Assembly (NCBI GenBank): GCA_025728315.1
Contig: JAOBJW010000001.1
Location: 1 to 64,000, forward strand
Origin: Candidatus Lightella neohaematopini
GTDB taxonomy: Bacteria > Pseudomonadota > Gammaproteobacteria > Enterobacterales > Enterobacteriaceae
Direction of reading: 5' to 3'
Length of the DNA stretch: 64,000 nt
A program made the translations under genes and the position numbers. Of this stretch, positions 21,866-32,007 are shown in pieces. Below the pieces are notes generated by a model. It was not told the DNA's origin and made no database searches. It was given only the letters and a program-made list of their open reading frames with translations. Each line of letters opens with the position of its first letter. The stretch's first letter is position 1.

Positions 21866-22639
21866 TTATCTAAACTTTTTAATAAAGTTGTATAAGATAT
21901 TATAAAAATTATTACTTTCTGATATAAATGGCATATGTGCTGAATTTTTTAATATAAAATTAGTATTTTTTTTATTATTTTTATTTAAAAATGCAATTTT
22001 ATATGGTACTATGTTGTCCAATTTACCATATATAGTAACATGCGGTATGTTAATACAGTTTATTAATTTTCTTAAGTCAGTGTTTTTTAGTAGCTTTAAA
22101 CCAAACATTAATGTTTTTACAGATGGTGTTTTATTTTTTAGAAAAATACTTTTTAAATTAATTTTTTCTTTTTTTGTTAATTTAGTATTAATATTTTGTA
22201 GATAAATAAATCTCGACATTGTTTTAATATAATTATTAGTTAGTTTTTTAGCAAAACTAACTAATGTTACATCAGAAACACCAGGCCAATTATGATCTGC
22301 ACAAAAATATGGTGATGAAGAAACTAATACTAATCCTGAAAAAATATTTGGATACATCAAAACCATTTTAGTTGCTATTAATCCACCTAATGACCAACCT
22401 ACTAAAATTATATTATTAATGTTAATATCGTTCATAATTATATTGACTAATTGATTTAACGTATACAAATTAGTTTCTTTACTATAACCATACCCAGGTA
22501 AATCAAATAAGTGCACACAAAAATTTTTTTTTAATTTTTTTACTAGATTTAACCAAATTTTTGAATTTATACCCCAACCATGTATTAATATTATATTAAT
22601 ATTACCTGTACCATAAGTTTTCCAATTTAAAAATTGCAT
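21866..22639 (-). CDS. bioH: Pimeloyl-[acyl-carrier protein] methyl ester esterase
   Basis: Alpha/beta hydrolase that releases pimeloyl-ACP from its methyl ester early in biotin synthesis; 257 aa (E. coli 256). The oxyanion segment IHGWGINSKIW, the nucleophile elbow VGWSLGGL near residue 82, the acid in YGKLDNIVP and the histidine in NSAHMPFIS form the expected Ser-Asp-His triad. Order pckA-bioH follows E. coli with intervening genes deleted. bioC, its usual partner, is not in the window. Confidence 0.95.
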   Translation of the reverse strand: MQFLNWKTYGTGNINIILIHGWGINSKIWLNLVKKLKKNFCVHLFDLPGYGYSKETNLYTLNQLVNIIMNDININNIILVGWSLGGLIATKMVLMYPNIFSGLVLVSSSPYFCADHNWPGVSDVTLVSFAKKLTNNYIKTMSRFIYLQNINTKLTKKEKINLKSIFLKNKTPSVKTLMFGLKLLKNTDLRKLINCINIPHVTIYGKLDNIVPYKIAFLNKNNKKNTNFILKNSAHMPFISESNNFYNILYNFIKKFR

Positions 22640-22692
22640 AATAAGTAGTTAAAAATTAATTACAGAATAATAATTTCTAATAAGACTAATAA

Positions 22693-22759
22693 ATCTTAAT
22701 ATTTTAAGATAATAATTTAGATAAATCGAAACTAATTGTAAATAAAATTCTTTACAATT
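22693..22759 (+). promoter_or_regulatory. Two tandem hairpins in the bioH-rpsJ spacer (possible S10-operon leader)
   Basis: ATCTTAA (22693-22699) pairs with TTAAGAT (22704-22710), loop TATT. AATTGTAAA (22734-22742) pairs with TTTACAATT (22751-22759). The 273-nt spacer is the divergent control region of bioH and the S10 operon. In E. coli the S10 leader has L4-responsive hairpins, but neither position nor sequence allows a firm match. A 62-codon minus-strand reading frame across the same region looks like noise. Confidence 0.25.
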
Positions 22760-22872
22760 GTTAATATAATTAATATTATTATATAGCTTAGTATTATTAA
22801 TATTTAAAATAAATTTTATTATTCTTAACTTTTTCAAAACCTGATATTAGGTACTACATGTTTATTTATTAT

Positions 22873-23224
<352 letters not shown>

Positions 23225-23276
23225 TATAATAGTTTATTTTTAAATATTTTATTAAATTATCAGAGGTTAAGAATTA

Positions 23277-23933
23277 ATGATTGGATTATTAGGATATAAA
23301 ATTGGTATGACACGTATATTTAATAATGATGGTTTGTCTATACCTGTTACAGTAGTAATGATTAAAGATAATTATATAACACAAATTAAAAATAAAAATA
23401 TTGATGGTTATAATTCAGTTCAAGTTACTACTAACTATAATAAAAAAAATAAATTAAACAAACCACAACTTGGAATTTTTGTTAAAGCTGGTATAAAAAA
23501 TGGTTATAAATTACATGAATTTAGATTAAAAGATAGTACAATTATTAAAAATTTAACGATTGGTCAAGTAATTAAAATTGATATATTTAATAATATTAAG
23601 AAAGTTGATGTAACTAGTATATCAAAAGGTAAAGGTTTTTCCGGAACTATAAAACGTTGGAATTTTAGTGCTCAAGATAGTTCTCATGGTAATTCTTTAT
23701 CTCATAGAGTGCCTGGATCAATAGGACAAAATCAGACTCCTGGTAGAGTTTTTAAAGGAAAAAAAATGGCTGGACATCTTGGTAATCAAAGAATTACTAT
23801 TCAAAATATGTTAATAATGGGTATTGACAATAATAACAAAATATTATTAATTAAAGGATCTATACCGGGTTATAGTGGTAGCCAGGTAATAGTGAAACCA
23901 TCTATCAAAATTAAACACAATAGTAAAATATAA
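23277..23933 (+). CDS. rplC: 50S ribosomal protein L3
   Basis: Early assembly protein near the peptidyl-transferase centre, 218 aa (E. coli 209); the extra residues are in the N-terminal half and C-terminal tail. The conserved loop [17 protein letters not shown] includes the glutamine that is methylated in E. coli. AGAGGTTAAGA upstream is a Shine-Dalgarno candidate. It is 52 nt after rpsJ and 14 nt before rplD. Confidence 0.98.
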   Translation: MIGLLGYKIGMTRIFNNDGLSIPVTVVMIKDNYITQIKNKNIDGYNSVQVTTNYNKKNKLNKPQLGIFVKAGIKNGYKLHEFRLKDSTIIKNLTIGQVIKIDIFNNIKKVDVTSISKGKGFSGTIKRWNFSAQDSSHGNSLSHRVPGSIGQNQTPGRVFKGKKMAGHLGNQRITIQNMLIMGIDNNNKILLIKGSIPGYSGSQVIVKPSIKIKHNSKI

Positions 23934-23947
23934 AAGAGAAATTTCAT

Positions 23948-24556
23948 ATGAAAGTGATATTGAGCGATATTAAAGAGTATACTGATGTTTTAGATTGTGT
24001 TTTTAATTATAAATTTAATTTAGATCTCATAAATCAATCTTTATTTTATTATATAAATAGTATTCATAAAGGAACAAAATCACAAAAGAACAGATCTGAA
24101 GTTTCTGGATCTGGAAAAAAACCATGGCGTCAAAAAGGTACCGGAAGAGCTAGAGCTGGTAGTATAAGAAGTCCAATATGGCGTTCTGGGGGAGTTTCTT
24201 TTGCCACTAATTCGAAAAATTTAGGTATTATTAAAATTAACAAGAAAATGTACAAGGGGGCAATTAAAAGTATATTATCTGAATTATTGAGAAAAAAAAG
24301 ATTAATAATTCTTAAAGATTTTATTATTAATAGTTTTAAAACTAAAGATTTATCTAAAAAATTAAATTCTATATGTTCTGGCAAAATACTAATTATAGTA
24401 AATAAATTGGATAGAAACTTATTATTGTCATCAAATAATCTAATTAAAGTAGATGTAATAGAAGTTGTACAAATTAATCCGGTTTCTTTAATGAAAGCTG
24501 ATAATATTATTGTTACTATTGACGCAATAAGAAAAATTGAAGAGAAATATTTATGA
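23948..24556 (+). CDS. rplD: 50S ribosomal protein L4
   Basis: Lines the peptide exit tunnel, 202 aa (E. coli 201), and represses the S10 operon in E. coli. The extended loop is intact: SGSGKKPWRQKGTGRARAG and SIRSPIWRSGGVSF. Its stop overlaps the rplW start by 4 nt (ATGA), so translation is coupled. AAAGAGAAATTTC lies upstream of its ATG. Confidence 0.98.
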   Translation: MKVILSDIKEYTDVLDCVFNYKFNLDLINQSLFYYINSIHKGTKSQKNRSEVSGSGKKPWRQKGTGRARAGSIRSPIWRSGGVSFATNSKNLGIIKINKKMYKGAIKSILSELLRKKRLIILKDFIINSFKTKDLSKKLNSICSGKILIIVNKLDRNLLLSSNNLIKVDVIEVVQINPVSLMKADNIIVTIDAIRKIEEKYL

Positions 24557-24873
24557 TAAATAAAACTAGATTATTTCAAATATTACGTAATCCATATTCA
24601 TCAGAAAAATCTTCTGTTATTACTGAAAAGAATAATACTATAGTATTTGTAGTTTCTATTAATGCTAATAAATTAGAAATAAAAGATACTATATCTAAAT
24701 TATTTAATGTTAAAGTAATTAAAGTACGTACTTTAATAATTAAAGGGAAATCAAAAAAACTTAAAAATAATAGTATTAATTATCGTAGTAATTGGAAAAA
24801 ATCTTATATTACATTAAGTAATGCTAATAAGAATATTAGTATCATAAATACTATTAATAATTCTAGAGGATAA
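24553..24873 (+). CDS. rplW: 50S ribosomal protein L23
   Basis: Exit-tunnel rim protein that docks trigger factor and SRP, 106 aa (E. coli 100). It keeps the N-terminal [11 protein letters not shown] and the [18 protein letters not shown] core. It begins inside the rplD stop (ATGA) and ends 1 nt before rplB. The C-terminal tail is Asn/Lys rich and slightly longer than usual. Confidence 0.96.
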   Translation: MINKTRLFQILRNPYSSEKSSVITEKNNTIVFVVSINANKLEIKDTISKLFNVKVIKVRTLIIKGKSKKLKNNSINYRSNWKKSYITLSNANKNISIINTINNSRG

Positions 24874-24874
24874 A

Positions 24875-25699
24875 ATGGTAATAGTTAAATTTAATCCTAC
24901 ATCTCCAGGTAGACGACATGCTAATAAATTAATTAATCCTTTATTATATAAAGGAAAACCTTTTAATAAATTAACTAAAAAAATTAGTAATTCTGGTGGT
25001 CGTAATAATATTGGTCGTATTACTGTACGACATATTGGTGGTGGTCACAAAAAGAAGTATCGTGTTATTGACTTTAAAAGAAATAAAGACAATATAGTAG
25101 CTAAAGTTAAACGTATTGAATATGATCCAAATAGATCTGCAAATATAGCATTAATATTATATAATGATGGTGAGTATCGTTATATTTTATGTCCAAAAAG
25201 TATTAGAGTTGGTGATTTAGTAGAATCTGGTAACCGTGTACCAATTAAAATTGGCAATACTTTACCAATGCGTAATATACCAACTGGATCTATTATACAT
25301 AATGTAGAGATGAAATTAAATAAAGGTGGGCAAATAGCCAGATCAGCTGGTTCTTACGCTCAAATTATGTCATTTAATAAAAAAAATGTAATTTTAAGAT
25401 TAAAATCTGGACAACTAAGAATAATAAATTATAATTGTCGTGCTACTTTAGGAATTGTAAGTAATGAGGAACATATGTTAAAATCGCTAGGAAAAGCTGG
25501 AGCTAGTCGTTGGAGAAATATTAGACCTACAGTACGTGGAACTGCAATGAATCCAGTTGATCACCCACATGGTGGTGGTGAGGGTCGTAATTTTGGTAAA
25601 CATCCAGTTTCTCCTTGGGGTAAACCAACAAAAGGAAAAAAAACTCGTAATAATAAACGTACTAATAAATTTATTATAAATAATTATTATAGTAATTAA
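24875..25699 (+). CDS. rplB: 50S ribosomal protein L2
   Basis: Primary 23S rRNA binder near the peptidyl-transferase centre, 274 aa (E. coli 273). It begins [16 protein letters not shown] and contains [20 protein letters not shown] and the near-invariant [15 protein letters not shown] with the functionally important histidine near residue 230. One nucleotide separates it from rplW; rpsS follows after 26 nt. Confidence 0.99.
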   Translation: MVIVKFNPTSPGRRHANKLINPLLYKGKPFNKLTKKISNSGGRNNIGRITVRHIGGGHKKKYRVIDFKRNKDNIVAKVKRIEYDPNRSANIALILYNDGEYRYILCPKSIRVGDLVESGNRVPIKIGNTLPMRNIPTGSIIHNVEMKLNKGGQIARSAGSYAQIMSFNKKNVILRLKSGQLRIINYNCRATLGIVSNEEHMLKSLGKAGASRWRNIRPTVRGTAMNPVDHPHGGGEGRNFGKHPVSPWGKPTKGKKTRNNKRTNKFIINNYYSN

Positions 25700-25725
25700 G
25701 TTAACATTTATATAGGATATAAATA

Positions 25726-26004
25726 ATGCCTCGTTCTTTAAAAAAAGGGCCATTTATAGATTTTCATTTATTAAAAAAAGTAGAAAAAGCAGTACAGGAT
25801 AATAATAAAGTACCAATTCGTACCTGGTCTCGTAGATCAACTATATTTCCTAATATGATTGGTTTAACTATATCAGTACATAATGGTAGACAACATATAC
25901 CAATTTTTATTGTTGATGATATGGTAGGACATAAGTTAGGTGAATTTGTTCCAACAAGAACATATAGAGGACATACTGCTGATAAAAAATTAAAAAAGAG
26001 ATAA
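25726..26004 (+). CDS. rpsS: 30S ribosomal protein S19
   Basis: Head protein contacting S13 and the A-site region, 92 aa, equal to E. coli. It begins [20 protein letters not shown] and keeps [16 protein letters not shown] and [27 protein letters not shown] upstream supplies a Shine-Dalgarno sequence. Six nucleotides separate it from rplV. Confidence 0.99.
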   Translation: MPRSLKKGPFIDFHLLKKVEKAVQDNNKVPIRTWSRRSTIFPNMIGLTISVHNGRQHIPIFIVDDMVGHKLGEFVPTRTYRGHTADKKLKKR

Positions 26005-26010
26005 ATATTA

Positions 26011-26373
26011 ATGAGTATAATTTTTGCTAAATATCTTTATGCTAGATCTTCTTCTCAAAAGTTACGTTTAGTGGCAGCTTTAATAAAAAACAAAACAACT
26101 ACTAACGCTTTAAATATATTAACATTTACCAATAAGAAGTCAGCTAAATTAATAAAAAAAACTTTATTATCTGCTATTGCTAACGCAGAATATCATAATT
26201 TTAATAAAAATAATATGATTGTGCAGCAAGTACTAATTACATCTGGTCCAACCATAAAACGTATTATGCCCCGTGCTAAAGGTAAAGTTGATTACATAAA
26301 AAAAAGAACTAGTCATATTAAAATTATTTTATCAAACGTTAATTCTGGGAAAAATAATGGGTCAAAAAGTTAA
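26011..26373 (+). CDS. rplV: 50S ribosomal protein L22
   Basis: Exit-tunnel protein with a beta-hairpin, 120 aa (E. coli 110). [24 protein letters not shown] and the tunnel-hairpin segment [21 protein letters not shown] are intact. The extra length is a C-terminal tail ([13 protein letters not shown]) read through the beginning of rpsC, giving a 17-nt overlap. This looks like stop-codon loss followed by termination inside the next gene. Confidence 0.97.
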   Translation: MSIIFAKYLYARSSSQKLRLVAALIKNKTTTNALNILTFTNKKSAKLIKKTLLSAIANAEYHNFNKNNMIVQQVLITSGPTIKRIMPRAKGKVDYIKKRTSHIKIILSNVNSGKNNGSKS

Positions 26374-27001
26374 TCCAAATATTATTAGATTAGGTTTTAT
26401 TAAATTATGGAACTCTACTTGGTATGCTAATAAAAAGGATTTTGCCAAAAATATAGATAATGATTTTAAAGTTAGACAATTTATATATAAAAAATTATCA
26501 AAAGCTTTAATTTCTCATATAATAATAGAAAGACTAACTAAGAGTATTAGAATTAATATACATGCAGCTAGACCAGGATTAATAATAGGTAAAAACGGAG
26601 AAGATATTGAAAATATTCGTAAATTATTATCAATTATTACCAGAGTACCAACCCAAATTAATATTACTGAAATTCGTATACCTGAATTAAATTCTGTACT
26701 AGTAGCAAAAAATATTTCTTTACAATTAGAAAAAAGAGTTATGTTTCGTAAAGTAATTAAAAGATCTATACAAAATACTATGAAACTAGGAGCTAAGGGA
26801 ATAAAAATAGAAATTAGTGGTAGATTAGGTGGTACTGAAATAGCTCGTACTGAATGGTATAAAGAAGGACGTATACCTTTACATACTTTACGTGCAGATA
26901 TTGATTATGCTAATTCAAAAGCATATACTAATTATGGTATTATAGGTGTAAAAGTATGGATTTTTAAAGGTGAAATCCTAAATAAGATAATTAAAAAATA
27001 A
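26357..27001 (+). CDS. rpsC: 30S ribosomal protein S3
   Basis: Head protein at the mRNA entry channel, 214 aa (E. coli 233). The KH-domain segment [15 protein letters not shown] and the C-terminal domain [20 protein letters not shown] are intact. It starts [14 protein letters not shown] inside the end of rplV. The shortfall against E. coli is loss of the basic C-terminal tail after FKGEIL. Confidence 0.98.
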   Translation: MGQKVNPNIIRLGFIKLWNSTWYANKKDFAKNIDNDFKVRQFIYKKLSKALISHIIIERLTKSIRINIHAARPGLIIGKNGEDIENIRKLLSIITRVPTQINITEIRIPELNSVLVAKNISLQLEKRVMFRKVIKRSIQNTMKLGAKGIKIEISGRLGGTEIARTEWYKEGRIPLHTLRADIDYANSKAYTNYGIIGVKVWIFKGEILNKIIKK

Positions 27002-27052
27002 TAATTATTTTATTACAAATTAAATTAATCTATTTAAAGAAGATATTATTAT

Positions 27053-27463
27053 ATGTTACAACCAAAAAGAACTAAATTTAATAAAATGCATAAAGGACGT
27101 AATAAAGGACTTACTTTAAATTCAAATATTAATTTTGGTTGTTTTGGTATGAAATCAATTAGTCATGGACGTATAACAGCTAAACAAATAGAATCAGCTA
27201 GAAGAGTTATTACTAAAATTATGAAAAGACAAGGTAAAATTTGGATAAGAATATTTCCAGATAAACCAATAACTAAAAAACCATTAGAAGTACGTATGGG
27301 TAAAGGTAAAGGTAATGTTGAATATTGGGTTGCTTTAGTAAAACCAGGAAGGGTAGTTTATGAAATTTCTGGTGTTACAGAAGAAATAGCTAGAGAAGCT
27401 TTTAAATTAGCAACAACAAAACTACCAATTAAAACAATTTTTATAAGTAAAAATAAAATATGA
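27053..27463 (+). CDS. rplP: 50S ribosomal protein L16
   Basis: Binds near the A-site finger and helps final 50S assembly, 136 aa, equal to E. coli. It begins [19 protein letters not shown] and keeps [20 protein letters not shown] and [28 protein letters not shown] lies upstream. Its TGA stop overlaps the rpmC ATG by 4 nt (ATGA). Confidence 0.99.
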   Translation: MLQPKRTKFNKMHKGRNKGLTLNSNINFGCFGMKSISHGRITAKQIESARRVITKIMKRQGKIWIRIFPDKPITKKPLEVRMGKGKGNVEYWVALVKPGRVVYEISGVTEEIAREAFKLATTKLPIKTIFISKNKI

Positions 27464-27657
27464 TTATAAAAAAAGATTTAAAAAAAAGTAATTTGGATAA
27501 ATTATATAAAGAATTAAATGAATTGTTATTAACTAGATTTAATATTAGAATTCAATTCCATAATAATAAATTAAAACAAGTACATATAATTAAAGAAAAT
27601 CGAAGAGATATCGCTAGAATTAAAACAATTATTTCAATAAAAAAAAGTATTAGTTAA
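27460..27657 (+). CDS. rpmC: 50S ribosomal protein L29
   Basis: Small exit-site protein near L23, 65 aa (E. coli 63). It is a two-helix protein with [15 protein letters not shown] and the C-terminal [14 protein letters not shown] matching the family. It starts in the ATGA overlap with rplP and ends 4 nt before rpsQ. Its sequence is diverged, but position and motif make it secure. Confidence 0.95.
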   Translation: MIIKKDLKKSNLDKLYKELNELLLTRFNIRIQFHNNKLKQVHIIKENRRDIARIKTIISIKKSIS

Positions 27658-27661
27658 TATT

Positions 27662-27901
27662 ATGTCAAATAAATCTAAAGTTTTATATGGTTATGTTATC
27701 AGTAATAAAATGAATAAAACAGCTACAGTAATAGTTAATCGTCTTGTAAAACATAATAAATATGGTAAATTTATAAAACGTACTACTAAGTTACATGTAC
27801 ATGATATTTACGATAGTAATATTGGTGATAAAGTATGTATAATGGAATGTAGACCAATTTCTAAAACTAAGTCTTGGAAAATAATAAAAAAAAATAATTA
27901 A
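27662..27901 (+). CDS. rpsQ: 30S ribosomal protein S17
   Basis: Primary 16S rRNA binder, 79 aa (E. coli 84). The OB-fold segments [18 protein letters not shown] and [20 protein letters not shown] are present, as is the C-terminal [14 protein letters not shown] nine-A run (27886-27894) lies in the last codons; slippage there would only change the extreme C-terminus. Confidence 0.97.
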   Translation: MSNKSKVLYGYVISNKMNKTATVIVNRLVKHNKYGKFIKRTTKLHVHDIYDSNIGDKVCIMECRPISKTKSWKIIKKNN

Positions 27902-27927
27902 TAATTTTACAAAATTGGTATTTAAAT

Positions 27928-28296
27928 ATGATTCAAGAAAGAACGTTATTATTAGTAGCAGATAATTCTGGAGCACGTTTAGTTATGTGTATAAAAGTAT
28001 TAGGAGGATCAAGAAGACGTTATGCAAGTATAGGTAATATTATTAAAGTAGCTGTAAAAGAAGCAATTCCAAGAAGTAAAGTTAAGAAAGGTGAAGTATT
28101 GAAAGCTATAGTAGTTCGTACAAAAAAAGGGATACATAGATCTGATGGTTCATTAATAAGATTTGATAGTAATTCTTGTGTATTATTAAGTGATAATGAA
28201 CAACCAATTGGTACCAGAATTTTTGGACCTATTACAAGAGAATTAAAAATAGAAAAATTTATGAAAATTATATCTTTAGCTCCGGAAGTAATATAA
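27928..28296 (+). CDS. rplN: 50S ribosomal protein L14
   Basis: Interface protein that contacts 16S rRNA and L19, 122 aa (E. coli 123). It begins [18 protein letters not shown] and keeps [20 protein letters not shown] and [13 protein letters not shown]. First gene of the former spc operon; no separate promoter is evident in the 26 nt after rpsQ. Confidence 0.98.
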   Translation: MIQERTLLLVADNSGARLVMCIKVLGGSRRRYASIGNIIKVAVKEAIPRSKVKKGEVLKAIVVRTKKGIHRSDGSLIRFDSNSCVLLSDNEQPIGTRIFGPITRELKIEKFMKIISLAPEVI

Positions 28297-28309
28297 ATAG
28301 GATAAGTAT

Positions 28310-28630
28310 ATGGCTCACAAGATACGTTATGGTGATAGAGTAATAGTAATAACTGGTAAAGATAAAGGAAAGATAGGAATAGTAAAAAAAATTTTAAAAA
28401 AAAACAAAGCAATAGTAGAAAATATTAATATTATTACTAAACATCAGAAACCTGTACCTAGTATTAATCAAGTAGGTGGATTGGTAAAAAAAGAATCACC
28501 AATTAATGTTTCTAATCTAGCCATTTTTAATAACGAAACAAATAAACCTGATTACGTTAAATTTAGATTTAAAAATGGTAAAAAAATTAGAGTATTTAAA
28601 TCTAACAATTCTATTATTGATAGTGGATAA
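28310..28630 (+). CDS. rplX: 50S ribosomal protein L24
   Basis: Assembly initiator of the large subunit with a KOW motif, 106 aa (E. coli 104). The KOW region is [20 protein letters not shown], followed by basic segments. Codons just after it contain A7 and A9 runs (the nine-A run is 28396-28404) that keep the frame, so polymerase slippage could make a fraction of mutant messages. rplE follows after 5 nt. Confidence 0.97.
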   Translation: MAHKIRYGDRVIVITGKDKGKIGIVKKILKKNKAIVENINIITKHQKPVPSINQVGGLVKKESPINVSNLAIFNNETNKPDYVKFRFKNGKKIRVFKSNNSIIDSG

Positions 28631-28635
28631 TTTAT

Positions 28636-29181
28636 ATGTCAAATTTATACAAATTATATAAAGATAAAATATCTTATAATTTATTTCACGAATTACATTG
28701 TAAATCTATAATGCAAGTACCAAAAATAGATAAAATAACCATTAATATGGGGGTAGGTAAATCTATAAATGATAAAAAAATACTTGATAATGCAATATCT
28801 GATTTAACTTTAATTTCTGGTCAAAAACCAGTAATTACAAAAGCAAAAAAATCAATTTCTAATTTTAAAATACGTGCTGGTTATCCTATAGGATGTAAAG
28901 TAACTTTAAGAAAATATCGAATGTGGGATTTTATAGAAAGATTACTTTATATTGCTATACCACGTATTAGAGATTTTCGAGGATTATCAACTAAATCATT
29001 TGATGGTAGGGGTAACTATAATATGGGTATAAAGGAACAAATTATATTCCCTGAAATAGATTACAATAAAATTGATCAAATTAGAGGATTAGATATTTCT
29101 ATTACTACTAATGCTAAATCAGATAAAAATAGTTATAAATTATTGGTATACTTAGGTTTTCCATTTATTAATAGGAATTAA
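28636..29181 (+). CDS. rplE: 50S ribosomal protein L5
   Basis: Binds 5S rRNA and contacts P-site tRNA, 181 aa (E. coli 179). Family segments are [36 protein letters not shown] and [18 protein letters not shown]. In E. coli the start of rplE carries the S8 repressor site; I could not recognise an equivalent helix. rpsN follows after 6 nt. Confidence 0.98.
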   Translation: MSNLYKLYKDKISYNLFHELHCKSIMQVPKIDKITINMGVGKSINDKKILDNAISDLTLISGQKPVITKAKKSISNFKIRAGYPIGCKVTLRKYRMWDFIERLLYIAIPRIRDFRGLSTKSFDGRGNYNMGIKEQIIFPEIDYNKIDQIRGLDISITTNAKSDKNSYKLLVYLGFPFINRN

Positions 29182-29187
29182 TATCAA

Positions 29188-29493
29188 ATGACCAAAAAAT
29201 CAGTACAAGCTAGAGAACAAAAAAGAAAAAAGCTCGTTTCTAAATTCTTTAAAAAACGTAAAGAATTAAAAAGAATAATATTAAGTAAAAAATATTCTTA
29301 TTCGGAACGTTGGAATGCAACAATAAAGTTACAAAAATTACCTAGAGATTCTAGTTTATCTAGATTACGTAATCGTTGTAGACAAACTGGTAGACCACAT
29401 GCTTTTATAAGAAAATTTGGTTTAAGTAGAATTAAGTTACGTGAAATGGCAACAAGAGGTGAAATTCCGGGTTTAAGAAAATCTAGTTGGTAA
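29188..29493 (+). CDS. rpsN: 30S ribosomal protein S14
   Basis: Small-subunit head protein, 101 aa, equal to E. coli. It is the zinc-free form: no CxxC pairs are present. The C-terminal block [20 protein letters not shown] and [20 protein letters not shown] is nearly invariant. It lies between rplE and rpsH (38-nt spacer). Confidence 0.98.
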   Translation: MTKKSVQAREQKRKKLVSKFFKKRKELKRIILSKKYSYSERWNATIKLQKLPRDSSLSRLRNRCRQTGRPHAFIRKFGLSRIKLREMATRGEIPGLRKSSW

Positions 29494-29531
29494 CAAAATT
29501 ATTATAAACATTAAATTAAAAGAGTAATAAC

Positions 29532-29927
29532 ATGAGTATGCATGACCCTATTTCAGATATGATAGTACGTATACGTAATGGACAACAAAATAAAAAACGT
29601 TATATAAATATTCCTGCCTCAAATATAAAAGTAAATATTGCCAATTTATTAAAAAATGAGGGTTATATTAGTAATTTTGATATTATCAAAATCAAAAATA
29701 AAAGTATTATACAAATAGAATTAAAATACTTTAATAATCTACCAGTTATTGAATATATTAAACGTATTAGTAAACCTAGCTTGAGAATATATAAAAAAGC
29801 ACGTGATATACCTAAAGTAATATCTGGTATGGGTATTGCTATTATTTCTACATCTAAAGGTATTATGACTGATCGTAAAGCACGACACCTAAAATTAGGT
29901 GGAGAAATTATCTGTTACGTATTTTAA
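29532..29927 (+). CDS. rpsH: 30S ribosomal protein S8
   Basis: Central-domain 16S rRNA binder and spc-operon repressor in E. coli, 131 aa (E. coli 130). It begins MSMHDPISDMIVRIRNGQ and ends with GIAIISTSKGIMTDRKAR and LGGEIICYVF. Upstream AAAAGAGTAATAAC acts as a Shine-Dalgarno sequence. rplF follows after 25 nt. Confidence 0.98.
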   Translation: MSMHDPISDMIVRIRNGQQNKKRYINIPASNIKVNIANLLKNEGYISNFDIIKIKNKSIIQIELKYFNNLPVIEYIKRISKPSLRIYKKARDIPKVISGMGIAIISTSKGIMTDRKARHLKLGGEIICYVF

Positions 29928-29952
29928 TAATTTATTTAAGGATATATTTATT

Positions 29953-30495
29953 ATGTCACGTATTGCTAAAAAGCTAATTATAATACCTAATGGTATACAT
30001 GTATCATTAAGTAATAATAATATTATTATTAATGGTAATAATATTACTAATAGTTATTCATTTAGTAATAAAGTTATTATAAAAATAAATGAAAATAAAT
30101 TGTTGGTAAATCCATTAACAAATGATAAGAAAAGTTGGGCAATTGCTGGAACTACTAGATCAATAATAAATAATATTATAATTGGAATTACTACTGGTTT
30201 TAGTAAAACACTTCAACTAATTGGCATAGGTTATAGAGCTCAAATAGATTATAAAAAAAATATATTGACTTTATTTTTAGGATTTTCACACACAATAAAT
30301 TATGAATTTCCAAAAAGTATTATGATAAAATGTATCAACAATACAGATATTGTAATTACTGGTTATGATAAACAATTAGTAGGACAAACAGCTGCTAATA
30401 TAAGATCTTATCGTACAGTAGAACCCTATAAAGGCAAAGGTATTCGTTATTTAAATGAAATTATTAAAATTAAAGAAATTAAAAAGAACAAATAA
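29953..30495 (+). CDS. rplF: 50S ribosomal protein L6
   Basis: Binds near the sarcin-ricin loop and L7/L12 stalk base, 180 aa (E. coli 177). I place the start at ATG 29953 ([14 protein letters not shown]) with AAGGATAT upstream. An in-frame ATG at 29899 lies inside rpsH and adds 18 unconserved residues. [11 protein letters not shown] and the C-terminal [20 protein letters not shown] are conserved. Confidence 0.97.
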   Translation: MSRIAKKLIIIPNGIHVSLSNNNIIINGNNITNSYSFSNKVIIKINENKLLVNPLTNDKKSWAIAGTTRSIINNIIIGITTGFSKTLQLIGIGYRAQIDYKKNILTLFLGFSHTINYEFPKSIMIKCINNTDIVITGYDKQLVGQTAANIRSYRTVEPYKGKGIRYLNEIIKIKEIKKNK

Positions 30496-30497
30496 CT

Positions 30498-30848
30498 ATG
30501 AGAAAAAAATTAGCTCGTATAAAAAGATCAAGGAAAACTAGACATATTTTAAAAAGATTATGTGCTACCCGTTTAGTAGTTTATCGTAGTTCTAAACATA
30601 TATATGCACAAATTATTGATCATACTAATAAAATATTAACAAGTGCTTCTACTTTAGAAAAAGATATAAAAAGTAAAATTAACTATTCTGGTAATAAACA
30701 ATCAGCAGCATTTATTGGAACAATAATTGCTGACCGTGCTAATAAATTTGGTATAAAAAAAGTATCATTCGATCGTTCCGGATTTAAATATCATGGTAGA
30801 ATTAAAGCGTTAGCCGAAGCTGCTAGAAAAAATGGATTAAATTTTTAG
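30498..30848 (+). CDS. rplR: 50S ribosomal protein L18
   Basis: Binds 5S rRNA with L5, 116 aa (E. coli 117). It begins [16 protein letters not shown] and keeps [17 protein letters not shown] and [19 protein letters not shown]. It follows rplF by 2 nt and comes before rpsE by 18 nt. Confidence 0.98.
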   Translation: MRKKLARIKRSRKTRHILKRLCATRLVVYRSSKHIYAQIIDHTNKILTSASTLEKDIKSKINYSGNKQSAAFIGTIIADRANKFGIKKVSFDRSGFKYHGRIKALAEAARKNGLNF

Positions 30849-30866
30849 AATTTTAGGTTATTAATT

Positions 30867-31361
30867 ATGTATATGGATAAACAATTAAATGAATTACGGG
30901 AAAAATTAGTTACAATCAATAGAGTTTCTAAAACAGTTAAAGGAGGAAGAATATTCAGTTTTACTGCTCTTACAGTAGTTGGTGATGGTAATGGAAAAGT
31001 TGGTTATGGATACGGTAAAGCAAAAGAAGTACCATTAGCTATCCAAAAATCGATAGAAAAAGCACGTCGTAATATGATTCAAATAAAAGTACGTAATAAA
31101 ACTTTACAGTACACATTAAAAGCTAAATGTACTAGTTCACTAGTATTTATGAAACCTGCTAATGATGGTACTGGTATTATAGCTGGTGGCGCTATGCGTG
31201 CTGTCTTAGAAGTTGCAGGAATACATAATGTATTTGCTAAAGTATATGGCTCAACTAACTCAATTAATGTAATACGTGCTACTATTAAAGCTTTAAAAAA
31301 TATGAAGTCACCAGATTTTGTTTATAACAAAAGGAAAAAAATTAATTATAATGAAAATTAA
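30867..31361 (+). CDS. rpsE: 30S ribosomal protein S5
   Basis: Fidelity protein of the mRNA entry tunnel, 164 aa (E. coli 167). [34 protein letters not shown] and [20 protein letters not shown] are near-identical to the family. It starts [14 protein letters not shown]; a start at the second Met is possible. Its C-terminus overlaps the leader of rpmD. Confidence 0.98.
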   Translation: MYMDKQLNELREKLVTINRVSKTVKGGRIFSFTALTVVGDGNGKVGYGYGKAKEVPLAIQKSIEKARRNMIQIKVRNKTLQYTLKAKCTSSLVFMKPANDGTGIIAGGAMRAVLEVAGIHNVFAKVYGSTNSINVIRATIKALKNMKSPDFVYNKRKKINYNEN

Positions 31362-31365
31362 TAAT

Positions 31366-31551
31366 ATGAATAAAAATATTAAAATTATTCAAGTACGTAG
31401 TACAATAGGTATACTACCAAAACATAAAAAAACTATGTTAAGTTTAGGACTAAGACGTATCGGTCATATTAAAATAGTTACTGATACACCATCAATAAGA
31501 GGGATGATTAACTTAGTCAGTTACATGATTAAAATTATTGGTAATAACTAA
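31366..31551 (+). CDS. rpmD: 50S ribosomal protein L30
   Basis: Small large-subunit protein, 61 aa (E. coli 59). I start at ATG 31366 ([15 protein letters not shown]), which aligns residue for residue with E. coli MAKTIKITQTRSAIG. In-frame ATGs at 31318 and 31351 fall inside rpsE and add unconserved residues. [10 protein letters not shown] and [16 protein letters not shown] are conserved. rplO starts 1 nt after its stop. Confidence 0.95.
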   Translation: MNKNIKIIQVRSTIGILPKHKKTMLSLGLRRIGHIKIVTDTPSIRGMINLVSYMIKIIGNN

Positions 31552-31552
31552 A

Positions 31553-31990
31553 ATGTATTTAAATTCATTAAATGTATCTAAAAAATCAAGGAAAAATAAA
31601 ACCCGTTTAGGTAGGGGTATAAGTTCTGGACTAGGAAAAACTAGTGGTAGAGGACATAAAGGACAAAAATCTCGTTCAGGAAAAAAAATTAGTCGTAATT
31701 TTGAAGGAGGTCAAACTCCAATAAATAGAAGAATTCCTAAATCTGGATTTATATCAAAAAAAAATATCTATACTAAAGAAATTAGTTTAGAAAAATTATT
31801 TCCTATTAAGGAAAATAAAATTGATCTTAAAGTACTAAAATCATATAATCTGGTTAAAAATAGTACTAAAAAAGTTAAAATTGTCTTGAATAAAAAATAT
31901 TTAGTAAGAAAAACAATACATATAATTGGCATAAAAGTTAGTACTAATGTAAAATATAACATAGAATTAAATGGTGGTACCGTAATATAA
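31553..31990 (+). CDS. rplO: 50S ribosomal protein L15
   Basis: Late-assembly large-subunit protein, 145 aa (E. coli 144). The start at ATG 31553 (MYLNSLNVSKKS) matches the family. An earlier in-frame start at 31538 lies within rpmD. The glycine-rich rRNA-binding block RLGRGISSGLGKTSGRGHKG is followed by FEGGQTPINRRIPKSGF. secY follows after 17 nt. Confidence 0.97.
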   Translation: MYLNSLNVSKKSRKNKTRLGRGISSGLGKTSGRGHKGQKSRSGKKISRNFEGGQTPINRRIPKSGFISKKNIYTKEISLEKLFPIKENKIDLKVLKSYNLVKNSTKKVKIVLNKKYLVRKTIHIIGIKVSTNVKYNIELNGGTVI

Positions 31991-32007
31991 TATAATCATT
32001 ACCTAAT

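Noticed and set aside
22649..22837. 62-codon minus-strand reading frame between bioH and rpsJ
   Set aside because: Only Ile, Asn, Tyr, Leu and Lys rich translation, no resemblance to any family I know, no Shine-Dalgarno sequence, and it covers the divergent promoter region.
28020..28412. 130-codon minus-strand frame across rplN/rplX
   Set aside because: Antisense shadow of two certain ribosomal protein genes; no similarity or initiation signal.
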